Source: an uncultured Oscillospiraceae bacterium (lineage in GTDB: Bacteria > Bacillota > Clostridia > Oscillospirales > Oscillospiraceae). From it: 64,000 nucleotides of DNA. This document shows positions 41,079-49,780 of the stretch, piece by piece. The stretch is from assembly GCA_910585735.1 (NCBI GenBank), contig CAJUEU010000006.1:1-64000 (forward strand). The letters run 5' to 3'. Position 1 is the first letter of the stretch. Each line of letters opens with the position of its first letter. The notes under the pieces are model-generated. The model ran no database searches. It saw only the letters and a list, made by a program, of their open reading frames with translations, and was not told where the DNA came from. The position numbers were made by a program, and so were the translations under genes.

Positions 41079-41681
41079 ATGGATAATCTGTACATTACCA
41101 TTGGCCGGCAGTTCGGCAGCGGCGGCCGGGAGACCGGCAAGAAGGTGGCCGAGGCTCTGGGCATTCCCTATTATGACAAAGAGCTTCTGGTGGTGGCCGC
41201 CAAAGAGAGTGGTCTGAGCCATCAGTTTTTGACCGAGTATGACGAGAAGCCCAACAACAGCTTCCTCTACTCTCTGGTCATGGGCCAGTCCTCTCTGGTG
41301 GGCGGCCACCACGGCCCTACTGTGGAGCAGATGGCCGCCAAAGCCCAGCGGGAGGCTGTTCTGGCGGTGGCCAAGAAGGGCAGCTGCGTCATCGTAGGCC
41401 GGTGCGCCGACTACATCCTTCGGGACGAGCCGGGGCTGGTGCGGGTGTTCATCTCGGCGGACCACGACGCCCGGATCCAGCGGATCTGCCACCGGGACGG
41501 GGTCACCGAGAAGGAGGCCGAGGAGAAGATCAAAAAGATGGACAAGGCCCGGGCCGCTCACTATAGCTTTCAAACCGACAAGAAGTGGGCCGACGTGGAA
41601 AGCTATGACCTGTGCATCAACTCCTCCCGGAAGGGGATCGACGCCGCCGTCAAAATGATTTTGGACTTTGCAAAATCCTGA
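41079..41681 (+). CDS. Cytidylate kinase-like family protein
   Basis: 200 residues. P-loop variant ITIGRQFGSGGRETGKKVAE at residues 6-25, then YYDKELLVVAAKESGL, a second conserved part GSCVIVGRCADYILRDEPGL, and the lid KKMDKARAAHYSF. This is the stand-alone cytidylate-kinase-like branch (PF13189) common in Clostridia. It is not the canonical Cmk, and its substrate is unproven. ATG 41079 behind AAAAGGAGGTTCCTGAAT. Monocistronic with terminator. Confidence 0.9.
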   Translation: MDNLYITIGRQFGSGGRETGKKVAEALGIPYYDKELLVVAAKESGLSHQFLTEYDEKPNNSFLYSLVMGQSSLVGGHHGPTVEQMAAKAQREAVLAVAKKGSCVIVGRCADYILRDEPGLVRVFISADHDARIQRICHRDGVTEKEAEEKIKKMDKARAAHYSFQTDKKWADVESYDLCINSSRKGIDAAVKMILDFAKS

Positions 41682-41713
41682 GGACCGGGGCTCCATTGAA
41701 TCGAGCTATGTAG

Positions 41714-41743
41714 AGAGGGCGGCACAGTGTGCCGCCCTCTTTC
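41714..41743 (+). terminator. Intrinsic terminator
   Basis: AGAGGGCGGCAC / GTGCCGCCCTCT with TTTCTTT after it. Confidence 0.88.
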
Positions 41744-41854
41744 TTTATCTCTCTTGAATTTTATTCATAATATTCTGCATAATATTTCATCTCGCCAAGG
41801 CCAAATCAACAGCTTCAACATGTATATTGTCTAAATCAATTTGTATTTTTGTGC

Positions 41855-41910
41855 AAAATGCAAAGAAAAAAGGGGTTGCATTTTATTCGGCGCGAATGTA
41901 TAATTATACA
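41855..41910. promoter_or_regulatory. Two palindromes over the importer promoter
   Basis: AAAATGCAA-N12-TTGCATTTT (41855-41863 / 41876-41884) covers the -35, and a perfect 14-bp palindrome TGTATAATTATACA (41897-41910) covers the -10. Both are candidate operators of an amino-acid-responsive repressor. Confidence 0.5.
41876..41904 (+). promoter_or_regulatory. Promoter of the polar amino acid importer
   Basis: TTGCAT (41876-41881), 17 nt, TATAAT (41899-41904). Confidence 0.8.
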
Positions 41911-41940
41911 CATCCTCACCGAGAGGAAAAAAGGAGACTG

Positions 41941-42750
41941 ATGAAAATGAAAAACTTCAAGAAGATCGCTGCTCTGGCCCTGAGCGCTGTGATGTGCCTG
42001 GGACTGCTCACCGCCTGTGGGAACAAGGATGACAAGCAGGCCGGGTCCGGACTGGAGACTCTGGAGACGGGCAAGCTGATCCTGTCCACCAACTCGGACT
42101 TCCCGCCCTACTGCATTCTGGCCGACGACGGCAGCTTTGAGGGCATCGACTACGAGCTGGCCGCCAAGATCGCCGAGAAGCTGGGCCTGGAGCTGGTCAT
42201 CGACGATATGGCCTTTGATGCCGCTCTGACGGCCGTCCAGAACGGCCAGAGCGATGTGGCCATGGGCGGTATCTCGGTCAACGACGAGCGGAAGGCTGTC
42301 ATGGACTTCACCGACACTTACGCCACCGGCGTACAGGTGGTCATTGTGAAGGAGGGCTCTCCTGTCACAATGGATAACCTGGGCGATTACATGATCGGCA
42401 CCCAGCTGGGCACCACCGGCTACCTCTACGCTTCGGACACTCCCGAGAACGACGGCTACGGTGAGGACCACGTCATCGGCTACGAGGGCGGCGCCATGGC
42501 GGTCCAGGCTCTCATCAACGGGACGGTGGATGCGGTCATCATCGACGACCTGCCCGCCAAGGAGTATGTGGCGGCCAACCCCAATGCCGGGCTCACCATT
42601 CTGGAGGGCACCTGGGTGACAGAGGATTACGCCATCGGTGTCAAAAAGGGCAACACCGCCATGTTGGAGGCGCTGAACCAGGCTCTGAAGGAGCTCAAGG
42701 AGGACGGCACCGTCCAGGAGATCATGGACAAGTACATCAAGGCTGATTAA
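41941..42750 (+). CDS. Polar amino acid ABC transporter, substrate-binding lipoprotein
   Basis: 269 residues. Signal peptide with lipobox LLTAC, then a type II binding fold: TLETGKLILSTNSDFPPYC, FEGIDYELAAKIAEKLGLEL, and the ligand Asp/Arg region MGGISVNDERKAVMDFT. This is the GlnH/HisJ family; Gln, His, Arg/Lys or cystine are possible ligands. ATG 41941 lies close to AAAGGAGACTG. It is first of three importer genes on the same strand, with a hairpin before the permease. Confidence 0.92.
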   Translation: MKMKNFKKIAALALSAVMCLGLLTACGNKDDKQAGSGLETLETGKLILSTNSDFPPYCILADDGSFEGIDYELAAKIAEKLGLELVIDDMAFDAALTAVQNGQSDVAMGGISVNDERKAVMDFTDTYATGVQVVIVKEGSPVTMDNLGDYMIGTQLGTTGYLYASDTPENDGYGEDHVIGYEGGAMAVQALINGTVDAVIIDDLPAKEYVAANPNAGLTILEGTWVTEDYAIGVKKGNTAMLEALNQALKELKEDGTVQEIMDKYIKAD

Positions 42751-42810
42751 GCCACATTGTCTGACCCGCCGCAAAACAGGCGGAGCTTGAAAGAGAACAC
42801 AGGATCAAAA

Positions 42811-42836
42811 AGGGGCGGCCCCCACCGGGCCGCCCC
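42811..42836 (+). promoter_or_regulatory. Intercistronic hairpin in the importer operon
   Basis: GGGGCGGCCC / GGGCCGCCCC, 6-nt loop and no T run, between the binding-protein and permease genes; likely a messenger-stability or partial attenuation element. Confidence 0.6.
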
Positions 42837-42863
42837 TCTCACCGTGAATGAGGGGGTGCGCCC

Positions 42864-43637
42864 ATGGACTGGGCACAATACTATGCGCAGCTTTCCGCCA
42901 TGGCCAAGGCCGGGGAAGATCTGGGCTTCTTTGAAAATTTCTTCCGTCTGTTTTATCAGGCCTTTGTGGAGGGAGAGCGGTGGCGGCTCTACGTGAAGGG
43001 TTTTGCCGCCACGCTGGAACTCACCGTGCTGGCCCTGTGCATCGGCATTGTGCTGGGCGTGCTGGTGGCGGTGGTCCGCACCGCCCACGACCAGCAACGC
43101 CGGGGACATAAAAACCCGGTTTTGAGCCTATTCAACGGTCTCTGCAAGGTCTACACCACCGTGATCCGGGGCACGCCCATGATGGTCCAGCTCCTCATCT
43201 GGAGCTTTGTTATCTTTTCCTTCAGCCGGAACCGGGTCCTCATCGGAGCCTTTGGCATCGGTGTCAACTCAGGGGCCTATGTGGCTGAGATCGTCCGGGG
43301 CGGGCTCATGAGCGTGGACGTGGGCCAATCCGAAGCCAGCCGCAGTCTGGGGCTGGGGTACTTTGACACCATGCGGTTCATCGTGATCCCCCAGGCCTTT
43401 AAGAACATTCTCCCCGCCCTGGGCAACGAGTTCATCACCCTCTTTAAGGACACCTCCCTGGTATCGGCCATCGGCGGTGCCGAACTGATCTACTACGCCC
43501 GGGCCATCGGCTCCAAGACCTACGAATATATGTTTCCGCTCTATGGCGCCGCTCTTATGTACCTGATTTTCTGTATTATTCTCACCTGGCTCCAAGGGAA
43601 ACTGGAGAGGAGGCTGCGGCAAAGTGATAAACGCTGA
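42864..43637 (+). CDS. Polar amino acid ABC transporter, permease
   Basis: 257 residues with about five membrane helices. Family block [20 protein letters not shown], the EAA loop [20 protein letters not shown] and [21 protein letters not shown] cytoplasmic N-terminal extension of about 45 residues precedes the first helix. One permease gene means it acts as a homodimer. ATG 42864 with GAGGGGGTGCGCCC. Followed by its ATPase after 62 nt. Confidence 0.93.
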   Translation: MDWAQYYAQLSAMAKAGEDLGFFENFFRLFYQAFVEGERWRLYVKGFAATLELTVLALCIGIVLGVLVAVVRTAHDQQRRGHKNPVLSLFNGLCKVYTTVIRGTPMMVQLLIWSFVIFSFSRNRVLIGAFGIGVNSGAYVAEIVRGGLMSVDVGQSEASRSLGLGYFDTMRFIVIPQAFKNILPALGNEFITLFKDTSLVSAIGGAELIYYARAIGSKTYEYMFPLYGAALMYLIFCIILTWLQGKLERRLRQSDKR

Positions 43638-43699
43638 ATGCTGTAAGGTCCAAACCCGCAGTTCCCTTTTCCGTCAAACAAAAGAAGGAGGTGCCTTCC

Positions 43700-44422
43700 A
43701 TGATTGACGTACGAAACCTTTCCAAATCCTTCGGGGACAACCTGGTGCTGGACAACATCTCGGAGCATATCTCCCCCGGGGAAAAGGTGGTCATCATCGG
43801 CCCCTCAGGCTCGGGCAAATCCACCTTTCTTCGGTGTCTCAACCTGTTGGAGGAGCCAGACAGCGGCACCATCACCTTTGACGGCAAGGTCATCACCGAC
43901 CCCAAGGCCGACATTAACGCTATCCGCCGGGAGATGGGCATGGTGTTCCAGCACTTCAACCTTTTCCCCAACATGACCATCCGAAAGAACATTACCCTGG
44001 CCCCGGTGCGTACCGGGCTCATGGACCAGGCTGAGGCCGACGAGGCCGCCGAGGCTCTCCTCAGGCGGGTGGGACTCTCCGACAAGGCGGAGGCCTATCC
44101 CAACCAGCTCTCGGGCGGACAGAAGCAGCGGATCGCCATTGTCCGGGCCATGGCCATGAAGCCCAAGGTCATGCTCTTTGACGAGCCCACCTCCGCCCTG
44201 GATCCCGAGATGGTGGGCGAAGTGCTGGAGGTCATGAAGGAGCTGGCCCGGGAGGGCATGACCATGGTGGTGGTCACCCACGAGATGGGCTTTGCCCGGG
44301 AGGTGGGCACCCGGGTACTCTTTATGGACGGGGGCCACATCCTGGAGCAGAATGAGCCCCACGCCTTTTTCGACCACCCCAGGGAGCAGCGGACCATTGA
44401 TTTTCTCTCTAAGGTACTGTAA
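43700..44422 (+). CDS. Polar amino acid ABC transporter, ATPase
   Basis: 240 residues, GlnQ/HisP type. Walker [11 protein letters not shown]-loop [13 protein letters not shown], signature LSGGQKQR, Walker [16 protein letters not shown], switch His in VVVTHEMGF. The ATG at 43700 has AAGGAGGTGCCTTCC; the in-frame GTG nine nt upstream lies inside the spacer. Last gene of the importer operon. Confidence 0.95.
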   Translation: MIDVRNLSKSFGDNLVLDNISEHISPGEKVVIIGPSGSGKSTFLRCLNLLEEPDSGTITFDGKVITDPKADINAIRREMGMVFQHFNLFPNMTIRKNITLAPVRTGLMDQAEADEAAEALLRRVGLSDKAEAYPNQLSGGQKQRIAIVRAMAMKPKVMLFDEPTSALDPEMVGEVLEVMKELAREGMTMVVVTHEMGFAREVGTRVLFMDGGHILEQNEPHAFFDHPREQRTIDFLSKVL

Positions 44423-44458
44423 AAACCGCCGGCAGAAAAATTTCTGCCGGCGGTTTTT
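44421..44458 (+). terminator. Bidirectional intrinsic terminator
   Basis: AAAAACCGCCGGCAGAAA / TTTCTGCCGGCGGTTTTT, 18-bp perfect stem. Confidence 0.92.
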
Positions 44459-44471
44459 ATGATTCTACCGA

Positions 44472-45851
44472 TCATTCCGTTTGGCCCAACATTTCCTCCC
44501 GGGCCCGAAGGATCTTGGGGAACCGAGCAAAGAAGATCGTCCCCGTGACAGCGGCGGCCAGGAAATCGGCCACCGGCTCAGCCAGCAGAACCGCAAAGAC
44601 CTTGTCGCTGAGAAACATGGGCAGGATAAAAATAAGAGGGATGAGCAGGATGACCTTCCGCAGCAGGGCCAGGAACAGAGAGATCTTGGCCTGTCCCAGG
44701 GCCACAAAGGTCTGCTGGCAGGAGAACTGGATCCCCATCATAAAGAAACAGCCGGCGTAGATCCGCAATGCCCACACCGTCAGCTCCACCAGCTCAGGTT
44801 TGTCGTTGAAAAGGCTCACGAAAACCTGGGGGAAGAGCTGGACCAGCGCCCAGCCGCACAGTGCGTAGACCACCCCGCTGGTAAAGAGGATGCGGAAGGT
44901 CTTTTTTACCCGGTCAAGCTGTCCGGCCCCATAGTTAAAGCCAATGATGGGCTGAGCCCCCTGGGCAAGGCCCTGAAAAATCATGGAGAGCACCATGACC
45001 ACCGAGGAGCAGATGGTCATGGCTCCCACTGCCGGGTCCCCGCCGTACTTGGAGAGGGAGGCGTTGAAGGAGATGCTCACCAGGCTCTCTGTGGACTGCA
45101 TGATAAAGGGGGAGACCCCGATAGCCACCACAGGCAGCAAAACCTTGGCCTTCAGGTGGAAATATTTACGCTGGAGCTTCAGCTTGGTCTTTTTCCCCGT
45201 CAGGAAGACCAGCACCCACACAGCGGAGACCCCCTGGGCAATAACGGTGGCCAACGCGGCTCCCTGGACTCCCATATTCAAACCGAAGATAAAAATGGGG
45301 TCCAGCACGATGTTGGTGACCGCCCCCAGAAGCACGGTAGCCATGGAGACGGTGGAAAAACCCTGGGTGGTAATAAAGTTGTTCATGCCCAGGGCGATCT
45401 GAACAAAGAGAGTTCCCCACAGGTAGATCCCCAGGTAGCCCGTGGCGTAGCCAATGGTGTTCTCACTGGCACCGAAGAGATAGAGCATGGGCTCCTTGAA
45501 GATCTGGAAGATCACGGTGACACACACCGAGAGGAGCAGCATCAGCGCGGCGCTGTTGCCCAGGATCTCGTTGGCGCCGTCCAGGTCGTTCTCCCCCATA
45601 CGGATGGCCGCCCGGCTGCCGCCGCCCATACCCACCAGGGCAGCCAGGGCCGAGACAAACATAAGAATAGAAAAGCACAGGCCCAAGCCGGTGAGCGCGA
45701 TGTCCCCCACCTCGGGAATGTGGCCGATATAGATTCGGTCCACAATGTTATAAAGCGCGTTGACCAGTTGGGCCACAATGGCCGGAAGAGCCAGGCGCAC
45801 CATCAGGGACCCAATGCTGTCCTTTCCCATGTCGTTCTGCCGTTTGCTCAT
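44472..45851 (-). CDS. MATE-family efflux transporter (MepA-like)
   Basis: 459 residues, twelve membrane segments. The stretches LVNALYNIVDRIYIG, GMGGGSRAAIRMGENDLDGA and QGAQPIIGFNYGAGQLDRVK are those of the MepA/DinF subgroup of MATE exporters. It is distinct from the other MATE protein at 39561. ATG 45851 overlaps the stop of the HD gene by 4 nt (ATGA), so the two are cotranslated. Confidence 0.93.
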   Translation of the reverse strand: MSKRQNDMGKDSIGSLMVRLALPAIVAQLVNALYNIVDRIYIGHIPEVGDIALTGLGLCFSILMFVSALAALVGMGGGSRAAIRMGENDLDGANEILGNSAALMLLLSVCVTVIFQIFKEPMLYLFGASENTIGYATGYLGIYLWGTLFVQIALGMNNFITTQGFSTVSMATVLLGAVTNIVLDPIFIFGLNMGVQGAALATVIAQGVSAVWVLVFLTGKKTKLKLQRKYFHLKAKVLLPVVAIGVSPFIMQSTESLVSISFNASLSKYGGDPAVGAMTICSSVVMVLSMIFQGLAQGAQPIIGFNYGAGQLDRVKKTFRILFTSGVVYALCGWALVQLFPQVFVSLFNDKPELVELTVWALRIYAGCFFMMGIQFSCQQTFVALGQAKISLFLALLRKVILLIPLIFILPMFLSDKVFAVLLAEPVADFLAAAVTGTIFFARFPKILRAREEMLGQTE

Positions 45852-46438
45852 TGATCTTCCTCTCCCTCCAAAAAGTAAGTAGCCTCCATGTCCGCCACAC
45901 TGAGGGCAAACGCCAGGGGGTATTTTTCCAGGGCCTGCCCCACCAAACGCTTATCCTCCTCCCCGGAAAAGCCCATATGCCAGCGGATGGCCATGGCCTC
46001 CTGCCGGGTGAGCTTCATAAACCCGGAGATAATATAGACCGATTTCTCCCCGTGGCCGTAGGGTAGGGGGTCCTCAAAAAAATAGGTTGGCACCTTCTCC
46101 CACTGTCCCGTGGCCTCGTTTTTCACATTTCGGGTCCCCGCCTTGTAGCAGCCCACCTTACAAAGGTCATGGAGCAGAGCGGCCACAGCCACGCTCTCCG
46201 GCGGAACCTCCAGGCCGTAAAGCTCCTGGACCCGTTCCCGGGAGAGATAGTCCACCAGGCAGTGGTAGACGTTGAGGCTGTGATCGCACAGGCCCCCAGG
46301 ATAGGCCCCGTGGTACTTGGCCGAAGCCGGGCAGGTAAAAAAGTCCGACTTATTTTCCAGGTAGTCCAGAAGAGCTTCTGCCCCCTCCCGTTGGATAAGG
46401 GACCGATAGATCTCAATAAATTCTTCTTTTCCGCTCAT
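45848..46438 (-). CDS. HD-domain phosphohydrolase
   Basis: 196 residues. Metal-binding HD pattern: His in GGLCDHSLNVYHC, HD in ALLHDLCKVG, His in GHGEKSV and RWHMG, Asp in SVADMEA. This resembles small HD hydrolases acting on nucleotides or RNA. The substrate is unknown; coupling with a MATE gene does not reveal it. ATG 46438 has AGGAGGTTCTGCC upstream. Confidence 0.88.
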   Translation of the reverse strand: MSGKEEFIEIYRSLIQREGAEALLDYLENKSDFFTCPASAKYHGAYPGGLCDHSLNVYHCLVDYLSRERVQELYGLEVPPESVAVAALLHDLCKVGCYKAGTRNVKNEATGQWEKVPTYFFEDPLPYGHGEKSVYIISGFMKLTRQEAMAIRWHMGFSGEEDKRLVGQALEKYPLAFALSVADMEATYFLEGEEDQ

Positions 46439-46506
46439 GGCAGAACCTCCTCAATGAATACACCCCGGCCCCTCCCCCGCCGTAAGATGGGAGAGAGGTG
46501 AACCCT

Positions 46507-47046
46507 ATGGAGTATTGTTCCGCCCTTGGGGCGGGTTTATTATTCGCTTTGGCCTGTAATCTGGATACCGCCTTGGCCGCCGTGGGTCAGGGGGCACGGG
46601 GCGGAAAACTGCAGGTAGGCAAAGCCCTGCTCATTGCCCTGGCCACCAGTCTGGTGACCCTTCTCTCCCTGACCCTGGGCACCGCCGGGGGAGAACTGCT
46701 TCCCACCGGCCTTTCCGACCAGCTGGGCGGGCTGGCCCTCACCGGCCTGGGGCTTTGGTATATTCTGGAAGCCTTGCGGGGCAAGGGTGAGGAGCCTCTT
46801 CCCTCGGAAAAGGGGTGGCTGGCCCTGTCGGCGGCCCTGGGGGTCAACAACGCCGGAGTGGGGGTAGCCGCCGGGGTCACTGGAGCTCCTGTGTTTCTCT
46901 TCTCCGCCTGCAACTTCGCCGTTACCCTGCTCTCTCTGTGGGCGGGACGACTTCTGGGGGAGCGGCTCACCCGTCTGAGCGCCCTGGCCCTCCCAGTATC
47001 CGGGATCCTGCTGACCCTGCTGGGACTATGGCAGATCCTGGGATAG
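46507..47046 (+). CDS. ytaF: YtaF/MntP-like sporulation membrane protein
   Basis: 179 residues, six membrane helices in two threefold repeats. The Asn-x-Asp motif of the first helix (ACNLDTALAAVGQG) and its counterpart GVNNAGVGVAAGVTGA match YtaF, a sporulation-linked relative of the MntP manganese exporter. ATG 46507 with GAGAGAGGTGAACCCT. Convergent with thiI, one base between stops, no terminator between them. Confidence 0.85.
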   Translation: MEYCSALGAGLLFALACNLDTALAAVGQGARGGKLQVGKALLIALATSLVTLLSLTLGTAGGELLPTGLSDQLGGLALTGLGLWYILEALRGKGEEPLPSEKGWLALSAALGVNNAGVGVAAGVTGAPVFLFSACNFAVTLLSLWAGRLLGERLTRLSALALPVSGILLTLLGLWQILG

Positions 47047-47047
47047 C

Positions 47048-48229
47048 TCAGACCGCCCGGGCTGGGATGAATACCCGCTCGACGCCGTCCACGGCTGCCT
47101 TGACCAGCCCTTCCACATCCAGCTTTTCCTCCGCCCGAACACATTCCTCCAGCGTGGGCTTCAACTTGGGGTGTTTGGGGGTAAAGACGGTACAGCAGTC
47201 CTCGTAGGGAAGGATGGAGGTCTCAAAGGCTCCTATTTTCCGGGAAATACGGACGATCTCTTCCTTATCCATACCCACCACAGGACGGAAAACAGGCAGC
47301 TGAGTCACCGCCTCGGTGCAGAGCATGGCCTCCATGGTCTGGGAGGCCACCTGGCCTAAACTTTCCCCGGTGATCAGGGCTTTGGCCCCCACCCGGCAGG
47401 CCACCTGGGCCGAAATACGCATCATAAACCGGCGCATGAGGATGGTGAAAAGCTCTTCGGGACAGGAACGGCGCAGTTCCTCCTGAATGGCGGTAAAGGG
47501 GACCACATGAACCACCAGCCTCCCGGTCCAGGGAGTCAGTATCCCTGCCAGCTCCAGCACCTTCTCCTTGGCCGCCTCCGAGGTATAAGGGTAGGAGAAA
47601 AAGTGGACCATGTCCAGCTCCAACCCCCGCTTGGCCATCATCCAGGAGGCCACCGGGGAGTCGATGCCCCCCGAGAGCAGGCTCACTGCCCGCCCGGCCA
47701 TGCCCACCGGGAGGCCCCCCGCCCCCGGCTGGGTGTTGCCGTGGACAAAGGCATGGTCATCCCGGACCTCCACATAGACAGTGAGATCCGGGTGGTGCAT
47801 GTCGGCGGTGAGGTGGGGATAGAGGTCATCCAGTTCACCCCCCAGGTACTGAGCCAGCTGGATGGAGTTGAGGGGAAAGGTCTTGTCCGAGCGCTTACAC
47901 TCCACCTTGAAGGTTTTGGTCTTGGAAAGATCCTCTGCCAGGAACTCCTGAATTGCGGCAAGCATGGCCTCCTTATCCTTTTCACAGGCCCGGCAGCGGC
48001 ACACCCCCGCCGCTCCGAATACGGTCTTCATAGCCCGGAAGGCCCCGTCCATGTCACAGTCCTCTGTCTTGGGCTCCACATAGGTGATGGACTGGCGGGT
48101 GATGACCTTGAATTCCCCGTAGGCCTTAAGGCGGCGGCGGGCGTTGGCCATGAGCTGTTCCTCAAAAAAATGGCGGTTGAGCCCCTTCAGAACAAGCTCT
48201 CCCAGCTTTAAAAGGATGATCTCTTTCAT
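47048..48229 (-). CDS. thiI: tRNA 4-thiouridine synthase ThiI (no rhodanese domain)
   Basis: 393 residues. N-terminal ferredoxin-like and THUMP domains (ANARRRLKAYGEFKVITRQS), PP-loop LSGGIDSPVASWMMAKRGLE and the C-terminal motif PYEDCCTVFTPKHPKLKP. The rhodanese domain of the E. coli enzyme is absent, as usual in Firmicutes, where a dedicated cysteine desulfurase (NifZ type) gives sulfur; none is seen beside it. ATG 48229 with GGGAAATACCAC. Divergent from queH. Confidence 0.95.
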   Translation of the reverse strand: MKEIILLKLGELVLKGLNRHFFEEQLMANARRRLKAYGEFKVITRQSITYVEPKTEDCDMDGAFRAMKTVFGAAGVCRCRACEKDKEAMLAAIQEFLAEDLSKTKTFKVECKRSDKTFPLNSIQLAQYLGGELDDLYPHLTADMHHPDLTVYVEVRDDHAFVHGNTQPGAGGLPVGMAGRAVSLLSGGIDSPVASWMMAKRGLELDMVHFFSYPYTSEAAKEKVLELAGILTPWTGRLVVHVVPFTAIQEELRRSCPEELFTILMRRFMMRISAQVACRVGAKALITGESLGQVASQTMEAMLCTEAVTQLPVFRPVVGMDKEEIVRISRKIGAFETSILPYEDCCTVFTPKHPKLKPTLEECVRAEEKLDVEGLVKAAVDGVERVFIPARAV

Positions 48230-48265
48230 GTGGTATTTCCCTTCCCTTTTTCATTTCTGAAAAGG

Positions 48266-48294
48266 ATTATAGCACAGGTAAAGCCCTAAAACAA
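48266..48294 (-). promoter_or_regulatory. Promoter of thiI
   Basis: Minus strand TTGTTT (48294-48289), 17 nt, TGC-TATAAT (48271-48266, extended -10). Confidence 0.7.
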
Positions 48295-48306
48295 GGACTT
48301 CAACCC

Positions 48307-48335
48307 TTGCGGAGGGCAAAAAAGCCTGCTATAAT
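48307..48335 (+). promoter_or_regulatory. Promoter of queH
   Basis: TTGCGG (48307-48312), 17 nt, TGC-TATAAT (48330-48335, extended -10). It is 12 nt from the thiI -35, back to back. Confidence 0.7.
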
Positions 48336-48404
48336 ATTTACATGGTTTCTGGGCGGGTATTTGGGTCCGCCCCATCATCTGCGGAAGTAAAAGAGGAAAA
48401 TATC

Positions 48405-48944
48405 ATGAAATTATTGCTCCACATCTGCTGCGCCCCCTGCTCGGTGGCCTGTATCCAGCAGCTCCGAAGCGAGGACATCGAGCCGGTGGGCTTCTGGTAT
48501 AACCCCAACATTCACCCCTTTACCGAGTACCGCGCCCGGCGGAACTGCCTCAGAGAGTATGCCCAGAGCATTGGGCTGGAGCTGGTTGAGATAGACGAGT
48601 ACGGCCTTCGCCCCTTTGTCCAGGCGGTGGCCCACGACATCGAGAACCGTTGCGGATACTGCTATGCCGTGCGGTTGAGCAAAACCGCCCAGTATGCCGC
48701 CGAACACGGCTTTGACGCCTTCTGCACCACACTGACGGTCTCTCCCTACCAGAATACCCCCCTCATTTTTGAAACTGGGAAAAAGCTGGCGGCACAGTAC
48801 GAGGGCCTGAGCTTCGCCCCCTACGACTTCTCTCCCCACTACCGGGAGGGTCAGGCCCAGGCCCGGGAGCTGGAGCTTTATATGCAGAAGTACTGCGGGT
48901 GCGTGTTCAGCGAGGAGGATCGGTACTGTAAGAAAAAGAAATGA
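48405..48944 (+). CDS. queH: Epoxyqueuosine reductase QueH
   Basis: 179 residues. N-terminal Cys pair HICCAPCSVACI, then FWYNPNIHPFTEYRARR, the CGYCYAVRLSKTAQYA motif and C-terminal YCGCVFSEEDRY are the cluster and metal ligands of QueH (former DUF208), the non-orthologous replacement of QueG that reduces epoxyqueuosine to queuosine in tRNA. ATG 48405 with AAGAGGAAAATATC; upstream in-frame codons to 48342 start at the -10. Confidence 0.93.
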   Translation: MKLLLHICCAPCSVACIQQLRSEDIEPVGFWYNPNIHPFTEYRARRNCLREYAQSIGLELVEIDEYGLRPFVQAVAHDIENRCGYCYAVRLSKTAQYAAEHGFDAFCTTLTVSPYQNTPLIFETGKKLAAQYEGLSFAPYDFSPHYREGQAQARELELYMQKYCGCVFSEEDRYCKKKK

Positions 48945-48954
48945 TTTCCCGGTT

Positions 48955-48989
48955 AAAAAATCGGAGAGGCTACGGCCTCTCCGATTTTT
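48955..48989 (+). terminator. Bidirectional intrinsic terminator
   Basis: AAAAATCGGAGAGGC / GCCTCTCCGATTTTT, 4-nt loop; between queH and the convergent redox operon. Confidence 0.9.
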
Positions 48990-48994
48990 CCTTA

Positions 48995-49762
48995 TTACAG
49001 TCCCAGCCAGCCCTTGAGGGCGGCAGCCTCCCGGGGAAGAGAATCTGTGCTGTCGTCCGGCATGAACTCCAGCATGTAGTTGAGCCCGTCTTTTTTCGTC
49101 AGCTTTTCCAGGTAAAGCTTCCAGGTCTGCTCTCCCTGGGCCAGGGGGAAGCGGTTGGGCCAAGGGTTGTCCTTGTTGGCCGTCCAGTTGAACACGTGGA
49201 CGCTCTGAACATAGGGAAGCAGGGCGTCAATGGCCGCCAGGTTGTAGGCAAGGTCGTGATACTGGCAGGGCTGCCAGAACATTTTCAGGTTCTCCCGGTC
49301 CACGTCCTCCATAAACTTCAGGGCCATGGTGTACTCCTCGGTGAGGGACATGGGATGGCACTCCAGGGCGATACGGAGCTCTGGGGCGGCGTCACAGATC
49401 CTCTGGGCGTCGGAGACCATAGCGGCGTAGCCCTCCGGGGTGAGCTCGGCGGTCCTCAACATCTGTCCGGGCCACACCCGGATCATATCGGTGCCCAGCA
49501 CCCTTGCCGAGGCCACCACCCCGTCAAACTCCTGAGGCTCGCTTTTGCCGATGATGTAGTAGGAACCGTACTCGGGGATGGAGATGCCCGCCTCCTTGCA
49601 GAGGTCCGCGGCCTTTTGGGCGGCGGAAAGATCCCCGTGGGGCACATGGATGTCCCCACCCCACTCGATGGCGGTGAGCCCTGCGGCTTTGGCTGCCGCC
49701 ACAACCTCCTCCACCGTGTTCTTCCGAAAAGAGACCGACACAAGACCCGCTTGATTTGCCAT
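48995..49762 (-). CDS. Sugar phosphate isomerase/epimerase (TIM barrel, AP endonuclease 2 family)
   Basis: 255 residues. Xylose-isomerase-like barrel: GLTAIEWGGDIHVPHGDLSA, ELRIALECHPMSLTEEY with a metal Glu, FWQPCQYHDL, VQSVHVFNW and the C-terminal LEFMPDDS with a second acidic ligand. Activity not predictable beyond isomerase, epimerase or dehydratase of sugar- or inositol-like compounds. Last gene of the five-gene operon at 48995-54648, 18 nt after the dehydrogenase gene. ATG 49762 with AAAGGAGGAAATATT. Confidence 0.88.
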   Translation of the reverse strand: MANQAGLVSVSFRKNTVEEVVAAAKAAGLTAIEWGGDIHVPHGDLSAAQKAADLCKEAGISIPEYGSYYIIGKSEPQEFDGVVASARVLGTDMIRVWPGQMLRTAELTPEGYAAMVSDAQRICDAAPELRIALECHPMSLTEEYTMALKFMEDVDRENLKMFWQPCQYHDLAYNLAAIDALLPYVQSVHVFNWTANKDNPWPNRFPLAQGEQTWKLYLEKLTKKDGLNYMLEFMPDDSTDSLPREAAALKGWLGL

Positions 49763-49780
49763 AATATTTCCTCCTTTGAT

